Positions 1-7,201 of a stretch of 39,770 bases of DNA are shown piece after piece. The stretch is from Deltaproteobacteria bacterium (GTDB taxonomy: Bacteria; Myxococcota_A; Polyangia; Polyangiales; Ga0077539). The notes beneath the pieces were generated by a model that made no database searches, was not told the DNA's origin, and saw only the letters and a list, made by a program, of their open reading frames with translations. The stretch lies in the NCBI GenBank assembly GCA_016218725.1, contig JACRDB010000151.1:1-39770 (forward strand), given 5' to 3'. Each line of letters begins with the position of its first letter. The stretch's first letter is position 1. Made by a program: the position numbers and the translations under genes.

Positions 1-1260
1 CTGCATCCGCTCCTCCTGGTGCTGGTGACGACCCGGCTGGATGGCCCCGAGCTCGACGCCGTCTATCCCCTCGAACCGCTGGTGGAGGCCACGGCGGCGG
101 ACGTCGTGCGTCGCTTCAACCGCTTCCCGGAGCTTTTCCATCTGGATCGGTGGGCGATGCTCTCGCGACGCCTGGGCCTCTACGAGTACCTCTATGGCCA
201 GGGCTTCCTGGTGCCGCGGATCTATACATCCCGCTTGCAACGGGGCCTGATCGCCGTCTACGAGCGGGGCGGTCGGATGTTCCTTGGGGAGACCACGGCC
301 GGGTGGGCCTTTGACAGCGTGAAGCTCTGGTCCCTGGCGCGCCTCCTGTGGGACCGCTTCGAGGACCCATCGGCCCTCCGCACGGAATGGGCCAATGCTT
401 TCGTGGGTACTGTCGACGACCGATTCCTGCTGTCGCGGGACCCAGACGCCCGCCGTCTGTCCCTGCTGTTCCAGGAGATCGAGAACCGCTGGCGCAGGGC
501 GGCGCCCTCGGTGGGGCAACCCGCGATGCTGTTGGACCCTGTCTCCGGCCTTCGCTCGCTGGAGCATGGCACGACCAATTTTCAGTTCGAGGGGCTCGGC
601 TTTGAGCATAAAGAAGCGACCGTGACGCAGTTCGACTACTACCCGCCCGAGGACGTGAATCGCTGGGTGGACGAGTTCCAGGCGCTCTCCTCGGAGGTGC
701 GCGCCATGCCAAGGGTGCAGATGCTGGGCAGCGTGCTGCGGCTTTTGCAGTTGCTGGCGAGCATCTACGCGCCTGTGCGTCGCGCCTACAACAGGGTGCG
801 CAGGGATCCGGCCTGGGGCAGTGACCCGCTCCGGGGCCCGCGACTCGCCGCGATCCCCATGGTCGTAGACCCCGTTGCCAGGTCCATGGCCGCGGCCGCA
901 TTTCGGGACCTCAGCGGCCCCGCCGCCATGACTCGATACACTGAACCGGCCGTCTTCTGGCGTGAGGTCCGGCAGCCGATCTTCGAGGCGATCTCGCGAG
1001 ACCTTCGCCTCTTTCCAGCCGCGACGGGAGCGGGCGAGACATGGATCTTCGGAGTGCCCACGTCGGACACGCTCCGCTTGAGAGCGTTTTGGGCTCCAGA
1101 TTTGCTGAGCTTTGCGCAAGCCTGGGGCGGGTCACCTCGCGACGACAGCACTGTTCTCGGGCGATATTTTCGAGGACTCAAGGAGATGATCGGCTTCCTG
1201 CTAATCGCCTCTGGCAGCCTGGGCGTGCCTAGAATCCTGGCATTCGTGGAAGGCGCGTGA
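1..1260 (+). CDS. DUF4838-like glycosidase-type protein, C-terminal part (5' end outside window)
   Basis: The frame is open from base 1, so the gene begins upstream; the first in-window start-like codon is GTG at 19 but nothing marks it as real. The first ~100 residues resemble the C-terminal part of DUF4838 proteins (carbohydrate-active-enzyme-like): LDRWAMLSRRLGLYEYLYG, then VPRIY, then a Gly-rich turn and LARLLWDRFEDPSALRTEW, matching the family's 'yeY.yg...vPr.y / arLLWdp..d...l' pattern. The remaining ~280 residues are helical and I cannot assign them. Third codon positions are less GC-biased than in genes further right. It overlaps the next gene by 1 bp (stop TGA 1258-1260, ATG 1260), implying translational coupling. 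The family call is from pattern memory; substrate and activity are unknown. Confidence 0.6.
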   Translation: MHPLLLVLVTTRLDGPELDAVYPLEPLVEATAADVVRRFNRFPELFHLDRWAMLSRRLGLYEYLYGQGFLVPRIYTSRLQRGLIAVYERGGRMFLGETTAGWAFDSVKLWSLARLLWDRFEDPSALRTEWANAFVGTVDDRFLLSRDPDARRLSLLFQEIENRWRRAAPSVGQPAMLLDPVSGLRSLEHGTTNFQFEGLGFEHKEATVTQFDYYPPEDVNRWVDEFQALSSEVRAMPRVQMLGSVLRLLQLLASIYAPVRRAYNRVRRDPAWGSDPLRGPRLAAIPMVVDPVARSMAAAAFRDLSGPAAMTRYTEPAVFWREVRQPIFEAISRDLRLFPAATGAGETWIFGVPTSDTLRLRAFWAPDLLSFAQAWGGSPRDDSTVLGRYFRGLKEMIGFLLIASGSLGVPRILAFVEGA

Positions 1261-2765
1261 TGAACTTCGTGTCGTCCGAAGGTCGCAGGCCAAGCCGAAG
1301 TCTCCTTGCTATTGTGATTTTCTTGATGGGTTGCTCGACTGGTCGACCTGTTCGTGGTATCGATACTGGTGACTTGGGCGTACCCTGCTCCGATGCTGGA
1401 TGTGGTAATGCTACCGAGGTGACTGATGGATCATCGACCGACATCTTCCTAGATGACGGGGTTATCTCGGTTCCAGGGGATCGTCCTTTGGAGACCTCAT
1501 CCATGGATAATGGCGAAGCGGTTGGGCTGGTCCCGCAGGATGCCACAGGGAGCGCCGATCCTGGTGTTCTGTCCGAAGACGCTGACCTGCCTTCGGTTCG
1601 CGATAGTATTGAGGTACATCATGGCCATGACAGTACCTGCATTCTGACGGCGCTTCGCCAGGTCGTCTGCTGGGGGGCAGGTTCCGTAGTCGGTAGGATG
1701 CCATTCGATACCTGCCATCGCCCTGCGCGGATCCCTGTCGAAGGAATTGTCACGAAGATGTCCCTGGGAGGATATGCCAACTGCGTGGTCGATGGGCGAA
1801 GCCGTGTGCAGTGTTGGGGGGTGAATTTTGAGGGACGCCTTGGCTTCTCGCCCGAGGATCCCATTGGGCCTCGCGTCGTCGAGGGTTTGTCCGAAGTGGT
1901 TAATGTTACGGCGAACGGTCAGTGGTGGCATGGCGCCGTGCTGCGGGATGGGCGGCTGAGCACCTGGGGTTCGGGGCGCCTTCCTCCCCGAATTGAAGAG
2001 GGACTGACCGACGTCAAGGATGTGGCGCTCTCGATTTTCCATTGCGTGACCCACCGGAGTGGTCGGGTGTCCTGTCAGGGGGACAACACCTTTGGGGTGC
2101 GAGGTCTCGGCACCATGGACCCGCTGTCCGCGCCGCCTGGCTGGACGTTGGCTCGGATCGACGATGTGACCGCCATCGCCCTGGGGTTCCGACATGCGTG
2201 TGCGCTCAAGCGCGATGGCACGGTCTGGTGCTGGGGCAAGAACGACGTGGGGCAACTCGGAGATGGCGGTCGGTCGTGGGACGTATGCCTGGAGCTCGGT
2301 GTCTACCCGAGGCACCGTTACCTGGTGCGATGCTCTCCGCTTCCGGTGCAGGTGGAGGGCCTCTCGGACATCGTGCAGGTCAGCGCCGCCCTGGATACCT
2401 CTTGTGCGCGCCGGAGCGACGGCGCTGTCTTCTGTTGGGGCGACAACTCCGAGGTCCGCACCACCGACGGCCTCCGACTCGGGATTCTTGGCGACGGTCG
2501 CCCGTCGGACGAGAGGTGTGCTGTGCCCTTCATCACCGAGTTGGACCGCTCCGTTTATCCACCGAGGCAGTGCCGGAGTCGGCCTGTCAGGGTTGTAGGG
2601 ATCTCCGACGCGCGCTACCTCTCGGTGGGTGACTCGGGCAGTTGCGTGGTGCGAAGCGACGGCACCCTCGCCTGCTGGGGCAGGGTGTTCGGCTGCGACC
2701 TCTTCCTGGATGGTACCCCTTTGGGCTTTGGTCACCCGACCCCCGTCCCGGTGCGGTGGTGGTGA
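1260..2765 (+). CDS. RCC1-repeat (seven-bladed propeller) lipoprotein
   Basis: A 501-residue protein. ATG 1260 is chosen over GTG 1257 because a GGAAGG element lies about 7-12 nt upstream and it gives a TGATG overlap with the preceding stop. A lipoprotein signal is followed by FLMGC at about residues 22-26 (Leu -3, Gly -1, Cys +1, Ser +2). After an acidic linker of roughly 90 residues come seven RCC1-type blades, each with a 'C-x-(5-8)-x-V-x-C-W-G' core: TCILTALRQVVCWG, NCVVDGRSRVQCWG, HGAVLRDGRLSTWG, HCVTHRSGRVSCQG, ACALKRDGTVWCWG, SCARRSDGAVFCWG, SCVVRSDGTLACWG. RCC1-like lipoproteins are abundant in myxobacteria and are presumed surface binding proteins; no ligand can be inferred. The first ~500 bases use many A/T-ending codons, unlike most of the window. 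Confidence 0.85.
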   Translation: MNFVSSEGRRPSRSLLAIVIFLMGCSTGRPVRGIDTGDLGVPCSDAGCGNATEVTDGSSTDIFLDDGVISVPGDRPLETSSMDNGEAVGLVPQDATGSADPGVLSEDADLPSVRDSIEVHHGHDSTCILTALRQVVCWGAGSVVGRMPFDTCHRPARIPVEGIVTKMSLGGYANCVVDGRSRVQCWGVNFEGRLGFSPEDPIGPRVVEGLSEVVNVTANGQWWHGAVLRDGRLSTWGSGRLPPRIEEGLTDVKDVALSIFHCVTHRSGRVSCQGDNTFGVRGLGTMDPLSAPPGWTLARIDDVTAIALGFRHACALKRDGTVWCWGKNDVGQLGDGGRSWDVCLELGVYPRHRYLVRCSPLPVQVEGLSDIVQVSAALDTSCARRSDGAVFCWGDNSEVRTTDGLRLGILGDGRPSDERCAVPFITELDRSVYPPRQCRSRPVRVVGISDARYLSVGDSGSCVVRSDGTLACWGRVFGCDLFLDGTPLGFGHPTPVPVRWW

Positions 2766-2837
2766 GCTCGGTGATGATCCGCGCCGCTGCCCTGTTCGCG
2801 TGTATCTAGACCTACGGTGGGACTGGCAGGAGAGTAG

Positions 2838-3641
2838 TGTCCGGGCACGCAGCGCCGAGAGCCAGCGGTCGGCGTCCGGAACGTCCCCGCGGGCAAGGGC
2901 GTCGCGCGCCAGGAGCCCCTCGGCCTCGGCGGCGTGCTCCGGGTCGGCGTCCGGGAGCCAGCCGGAGGCGCGCACCCGGTCCCCCTGGCGAGCTGCGGCC
3001 ACGGCCAGGAGCCCCTGCACTGCCTGGGGCTTGAGCGCCGCGGACGGCAACCGCTCGGCCAGCGCGAGGGCCTCCTGGTCCAGGGCCAGGTGGTCCACCA
3101 GCAGGGCGACCAGGGCCCCGGCGCCCTCCACCAGGGTGGCCGGGTCGCGCATCGCCTCTTCCAACGCCGCCCGCGCGGCGTCGAAATCAAATTCATCCAG
3201 GGCCGCACGCGCTCGGGCAAGGGCCTCCGGGGCCGCGGTCGGACCCGCCGGGCGCGGAGCCGTCACCGCCACCGACGTGGATGGTTCCTCGTGGGCGCCA
3301 GTGTCCAGGGCAAAGCGCACCCAGCTCCGGGCCTCGTCGCTCAAGCCCGCCAGGACGGCGTGGCAGGCGTCGTCGCCGAGCGTCGGGTGCCACAGGGAGA
3401 CGGTCCCCGGCAGGGTCTCCACCGGGCGCACCTGGAGCGCGTCCCCGTAGCGGACGATGAGAAGGCTCTGGAGCCGGTTCTTGAGCGCATACCGGCGCCG
3501 GGTCTCCACCGACGAGAGGGCCCGCCCTGTGGGGTTGATGTCTCGGATCGCGTCCAGGAGGCGCCGGGCGGAGGGCACCTCGCGGCCTGCAAGAAGCACC
3601 TCGGCGTCGCGCAGGAGGTCCAGTCGGGGAGGTCTCGCCAT
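2838..3641 (-). pseudogene. 5' portion of a truncated helical-repeat protein
   Basis: ATG at 3641 (MARPPRLDLLRDAEVLL) opens a leftward frame with strongly GC-biased third positions and a coherent Ala/Leu-rich helical protein of about 265 residues (ARARAALDEFDFDAARAALEE, LALAERLPSAALKPQAV), TPR-like in the second half. Near 2838 the sense-coding character stops abruptly after DRWLSALRAR. The frame then stays open to a stop at 1497 only by running antisense through the RCC1 gene, with low-complexity Arg/Pro/His-rich sequence. I read this as a gene whose 3' part was lost when the 1-2838 segment arrived. The alternative is a complete protein with a long accidental tail. A TATCCT box lies 12 nt before the ATG and there is no SD. 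Function unknown. Confidence 0.6.
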
Positions 3642-4066
3642 GGCCGAGAGGTAGGATACATCTCCAGGTCGCTGCTGCAGCCTGGGGCTGTGGTGGCTCT
3701 TCCGGAGCCTCGCGGCCGCGAGGGACAACGCCGAGCGGTGAGCGCGCGGGCGTCGTGTTCAGCGCGGGCGAGCTCAGGACGTGGCGTGGGTTGCGAGGGG
3801 AGACTCCACGGAGGGGACCGAGGCGACGAGGCGGAGCCATTTGTCGTGGCGAGCGAGCGTGGCTGGCAGACGGCCTCGACGCGGAAGGCCACGCCCGTGA
3901 AGGGTGTGAGGAGGACGGGGGCGTCACGGGTCGCCGGTGGTCGGCGAGGCAGAGGTGTGTATCCAACGCGCACTCCGGCGTCATGGTGCGCCTGAAGAGG
4001 CTCAGCTCTGGGTCGGGGCCGATGCTCCGCTCGACGCGGGAGCGGGGGTGTGCGACGGTCTCGCGG
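3642..4066. other. divergent intergenic region, no gene supported
   Basis: About 425 bases separate the truncated leftward gene from the rightward lipoprotein. Open frames exist on both strands but show no codon bias, recognisable motif or good start. In-frame ATGs at 3983 and 4022 could extend the downstream lipoprotein but would bury its signal peptide. I see no strong promoter or hairpin. Confidence 0.5.
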
Positions 4067-4729
4067 ATGTTCGTGTCCCTTCCCTGGCCGTGGGTGGTCT
4101 GCTGGACGGCCCTGTTGCTGTCTGGCTGCGCACCGGACCCGACCTTCCCGCCCGGACCCGCCCCCGCCGATGCCGTGGCGGACACCGGGCCTGGCGAGCA
4201 GGACACCTCCACCCTCGACACAGCCCCCGCGGACGCCGCCGCGATGGACACGGTGCCCCCCGAGCAGCCACCTCCGACGCCGGACCTGCCTCCGCCGGAC
4301 CTGCCTCCGCCAGACGCCGCTCGTCCCGACACTGGCGTCCCCCCGGACACCAGCACCCCGGTCGATGCTGGCATGCGTTGCAGAAGCAACGTCGGGCGGG
4401 ACTGCCCTGTCGGCCAGGCATGCAGCGCCGCGGGGACCTGCACCACGGCGTGCTCCTTCGACTGGCGCTGCAACGGCGGGTGCTGCGCCAGCGGGCGCTG
4501 CGCGTCGGGCATGGAGCTCCGCGCATGCGGGACCTCGGGGCCCTCCGCGTGGCGGTGTGGTGATTGCTCCCGGGGCTGCACCGCAGGCACCGCCTGCCGC
4601 GAGGTCACCGGCGGCGGCGCATGCGCTTGCACGAGCTGCCGTCCCATCGGGGCGTCGTGCGCGACGGGCTCGCAGTGCTGTACGGGTGCCTGCGCAGGGC
4701 TGGGCGGGAGCCTCACCTGCCAGGGGTAG
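4067..4729 (+). CDS. Cys-rich lipoprotein with Pro/Asp linker
   Basis: A 220-residue protein. ATG 4067 gives a compact lipoprotein signal (MFVSLPWPWVVCWTALLLSGC; Leu -3, Ser -2, Gly -1, Cys +1, Ala +2). Earlier in-frame ATGs at 4022 and 3983 would place charged sequence ahead of it. The Cys is followed by ~80 residues of Asp/Thr/Pro linker, including the direct repeat DLPPPDLPPPD, then a Cys-rich C-terminal domain (NVGRDCPVGQACSAAGTC, NGGCCASGRCASG, QCCTGACAGLGG) whose paired CC motifs suggest a disulfide-knotted extracellular module. No SD or -10 box is obvious. A perfect 7-bp hairpin follows the stop. Function unknown; the architecture matches the other surface lipoproteins of the window. 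Confidence 0.8.
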   Translation: MFVSLPWPWVVCWTALLLSGCAPDPTFPPGPAPADAVADTGPGEQDTSTLDTAPADAAAMDTVPPEQPPPTPDLPPPDLPPPDAARPDTGVPPDTSTPVDAGMRCRSNVGRDCPVGQACSAAGTCTTACSFDWRCNGGCCASGRCASGMELRACGTSGPSAWRCGDCSRGCTAGTACREVTGGGACACTSCRPIGASCATGSQCCTGACAGLGGSLTCQG

Positions 4730-4736
4730 CGCACCT

Positions 4737-4755
4737 CACCCCGACGCACGGGGTG
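4737..4755 (+). terminator. hairpin just after the 4067-4729 lipoprotein gene
   Basis: A perfect inverted repeat CACCCCG-acgca-CGGGGTG begins 7 nt after the TAG at 4727-4729. There is no T-run, so this is terminator-like by position and stem only. Confidence 0.45.
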
Positions 4756-4969
4756 GATCGGCGCGTGGAGGTGGTCACGGAGAGCCATCATGCAACGCAA
4801 GGCGCCCGGCGGGCGGTGCTCGGGCACGGGCACCTGTCGGTGGCCTGGGCAGGGCGCCATGAATCCCTGGCAGCGCGCTCCGCGATGAACCGCTGCAACA
4901 CATGCCCCCCCCCGTCGTCCGGCTCCGGGTCGATGCGAACAGCGCGCATCCACCGGGTGCCTGGTCGCG

Positions 4970-5650
4970 TCAGGGTGCGGCCGGGCGGGAGTATCCGTCG
5001 GCCAGCCCCGGGGCGCTGCCCCACCAGTGTGAACCCCGGAAGAACGCCGTGTCTCCGTGGTGGAAGATCCGATCGGGGCGCCCCTGTTCCAGCACCATCT
5101 GCTCGCCGGTGGTGAAGAAGAAATAGGTGACCTCCGGATCGGCCGCGGCGCGCTCCGTGGCCTGCTCCAGGGTCAGGCCCCGCTCGATCCGCAGGAGCCC
5201 GCCCCACGAGGCCCCCTCGGAAACATTCCAGTAGGCGGCCACATCGGGGTGGCGCTGCCACCTCGCGCCGGTGGACGCCGCGGCGCGGAGGCACCGCCAG
5301 GAGTAGGCGTCGTCGGGGTCGAGCGCGCGGGCCGCCGTCCCGGCCCCGTACTGGTGGCGGCACGCAGCGTTCATGTCAAGCGAGACCCGGTCCCCCGAGG
5401 CGGTGACGCAGCGCCAGTTGTTCATGGCCTGCGGGCCGCGCTGCGCGCCCTCGAGGGTCACCCCGACGTGGCTGATCGAGCGGCAGAACCCCTCGAGGTC
5501 CAGGTCTCCCACCTCCGCGGGATCCCTCGCGGCGGCCGCGCCAGGAGCGCCCCCTCGCGCCGCGGCGGGCGGCGGGGGGAGGCTCTGGGTGCTCGCGCTG
5601 CGCGTACACCCGAGGGAGAGGGCCAGGCCGAAGAACATGGTCGCTCGCAT
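4970..5650 (-). CDS. small secreted lipoprotein with duplicated WRC motif
   Basis: A 226-residue protein. ATG 5650 is preferred: it yields MRATMFFGLALSLGC, a short lipoprotein-type signal (Gly -1, Leu -2, weak Ser -3, Thr +2), and has a TACCCT box ending 8 nt upstream. A Pro/Ala/Gly linker is followed by two similar units, FCRSISHVGVTL...NNWRCV and ACRHQYG...DPDDAYSWRCL, which suggests a duplicated small Cys-bearing domain. The C-terminal third has an aromatic stretch, VTYFFFTTGEQMVLEQG. Similar 'aCr.QYg...ysWrC' proteins occur in actinobacteria and myxobacteria as exported proteins of unknown function (from memory). It lies 119 bp downstream of the kinase gene on the same strand and has its own probable promoter. 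Confidence 0.75.
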   Translation of the reverse strand: MRATMFFGLALSLGCTRSASTQSLPPPPAAARGGAPGAAAARDPAEVGDLDLEGFCRSISHVGVTLEGAQRGPQAMNNWRCVTASGDRVSLDMNAACRHQYGAGTAARALDPDDAYSWRCLRAAASTGARWQRHPDVAAYWNVSEGASWGGLLRIERGLTLEQATERAAADPEVTYFFFTTGEQMVLEQGRPDRIFHHGDTAFFRGSHWWGSAPGLADGYSRPAAP

Positions 5651-5658
5651 CGGCCGCG

Positions 5659-5664
5659 AGGGTA
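5659..5664 (-). promoter_or_regulatory. TACCCT -10-like box for the 4970-5650 gene
   Basis: On the minus strand TACCCT ends 8 nt before ATG 5650. There is no SD between them and no clear -35. The position predicts a near-leaderless mRNA. Confidence 0.4.
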
Positions 5665-5769
5665 CACCCGTGCGCGGACGGCTGCGAGCCTCGGCGCGCC
5701 GACGCCACCAACGGCCCGACGCTTCCTGGGCGTGGCGCTGGTGACGGGCGCGGGCGGCGTCAGGGACAC

Positions 5770-7149
5770 TCAGGGACTGCCCGGAGGGATCCATCGGCAG
5801 GCGCGCGGGTTGAACCGGGCGTCGCTCCGCCTCAGGAGCACGCGGTCACCCTCGAGGCCGAGCACCGTGCCGCGCGTCCAGGACAGGTGCCTCGCGGCGG
5901 CGGGGCCCGCCGGGGGGCCCTGGGCGAGGCAGAAGAGCTCCGCGCCAGGGACCAGCTCCCGGGCCAGGGCAGGGTGCGTCCCACGCACCACCCTGGCCCG
6001 AAGGCGACGACCGTCGAGCCCGAGGGTGACGGAGGCAAGACCGTCGCGGTCCGAGGGACCCTCGGCGATGGCGACGTACCACCCGCCAAAGGTCTGTATT
6101 ACCCCCGGCGGCGTCCAGGCGAAGACCTCCGAGGGCAGGAGGAACTGCGCATCGGGGAGCTCCGGCGACGCCTCCGCGGGGTCCTCCGGGCGGTCCCCGG
6201 CGACGCGCCAGGCGACCACCGAGAGGGCGCCTGCGAGCGCCAAGACAAGCGCCGCGACGAGGAATCCGAAGCGCCTCGGGGCCGCCCGCGCTGGGACCGC
6301 GCCGAGGTCGAGGAGCGCGCGCGCCTCGGCCACCGTCGCGGGGCGGACCGAGGGCTCGCGGGCGAGGAGGCGCTGGAGGGCCTCGTGCCAGGGGTGGGCG
6401 AGCGCGGGCGGCGCGGCCTCGCGCAGGCGCCGGAGCACCACCGGGGGCTCCAGGGCTTCCCCCGGGGCCTGGAAGGGGAGGCGGCCGGTGAGAGCTTCGT
6501 GGAGGACGAGCCCGAGGGCGTAGAGGTCGGTCCTGGCGTCGACGGGCTCGCCCAGGAGCTGCTCCGGGGCCATGTACGCGGGGGTCCCGACCTGGGCGCC
6601 GGTGGCGTGGCCGCCCGCGGCCCCGGCGAGCCTCGCGATGCCGAAGTCCGTCAGCACCACGCGCCCGTCGCGCGCCAGGAGGACGTTGGCGGGCTTGAGG
6701 TCCCGGTGCACGATGCCCGCGCGGTGCACGGCCTCGAGGCCGTCGAGCACACCGGAGATGACATGGCGCAGGGCGGCGGGGCCGAGGCCCCGTTGGAGCG
6801 CCTCGGCGAGCGTCTCGCCCGGGACGAGCTCCATGGCGAGGAGGGCGCCTCGGGGGTGTTCGACGAGGTCGTGGACCCTGCACACGTTGGGGTGCGTGAC
6901 CCTGCGCGCCAGGCGCACCTCGCGCGAGAGGCGCTCGAAGCCGCCGTCCCGGGTGTCCAGGAGCTTCACGGCGACCACCTCCTGGAGGGCCAGGTCGCGC
7001 GCCTGGTACACCACCGACGCGGCGCCCCGGCCCAGGACCCCGAGGAGCTCGAAGCGCCCCGCGAGCTGCGTGCCGGGCGGGAGCTCCACGGTGTCCGGGC
7101 CCTGGCGGGGGGCGCTGTCCAGGTCTTCGAGGGTCTGCCCGCGGGCCAC
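5770..7149 (-). CDS. transmembrane eukaryote-type Ser/Thr protein kinase
   Basis: A 459-residue protein starting at GTG 7149 (VARGQTLEDLD). Longer in-frame extensions would overlap the upstream gene with low-complexity sequence. The kinase domain is complete: Gly loop LGRGAASVVYQA (about 39-50), VAVK with ATP-binding Lys62, alphaC Glu77, catalytic VHRDLKPAN (HRD 148-150), metal-binding DFG 168-170, and GTPAYMAPEQ (APE 194-196). A single transmembrane helix (about 294-314, FGFLVAALVLALAGALSVV) leads to a ~140-residue C-terminal domain predicted outside the cytoplasm, with two Cys and aromatic-rich strands (TFGGWYVAIAEG). This is the Pkn/PASTA-like receptor layout but with an unrecognised sensor. 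A TACCCT box lies 12 nt before the start. Substrates are not inferable; the lipoprotein downstream and secreted protein upstream could belong to the same signalling group. Confidence 0.93.
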   Translation of the reverse strand: MARGQTLEDLDSAPRQGPDTVELPPGTQLAGRFELLGVLGRGAASVVYQARDLALQEVVAVKLLDTRDGGFERLSREVRLARRVTHPNVCRVHDLVEHPRGALLAMELVPGETLAEALQRGLGPAALRHVISGVLDGLEAVHRAGIVHRDLKPANVLLARDGRVVLTDFGIARLAGAAGGHATGAQVGTPAYMAPEQLLGEPVDARTDLYALGLVLHEALTGRLPFQAPGEALEPPVVLRRLREAAPPALAHPWHEALQRLLAREPSVRPATVAEARALLDLGAVPARAAPRRFGFLVAALVLALAGALSVVAWRVAGDRPEDPAEASPELPDAQFLLPSEVFAWTPPGVIQTFGGWYVAIAEGPSDRDGLASVTLGLDGRRLRARVVRGTHPALARELVPGAELFCLAQGPPAGPAAARHLSWTRGTVLGLEGDRVLLRRSDARFNPRACRWIPPGSP

Positions 7150-7201
7150 GGCGCTCCGGCGAGGGTACCACGACCCCGGGCGCGGGCGCCGCGCGGCGCG
7201 T

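Noticed and set aside
1497..2837. Continuation of the leftward frame from 3641 to 1497
   Set aside because: It lies antisense to the RCC1 gene, whose seven blades are unmistakable; the antisense product is Arg/His/Pro-rich with no motif.
4788..4969. Possible gene in the gap between the two convergent lipoproteins
   Set aside because: Only 240 bp from 4730 to 4969, with frames that are extensions or shadows of neighbours; nothing beyond the hairpin at 4737-4755.
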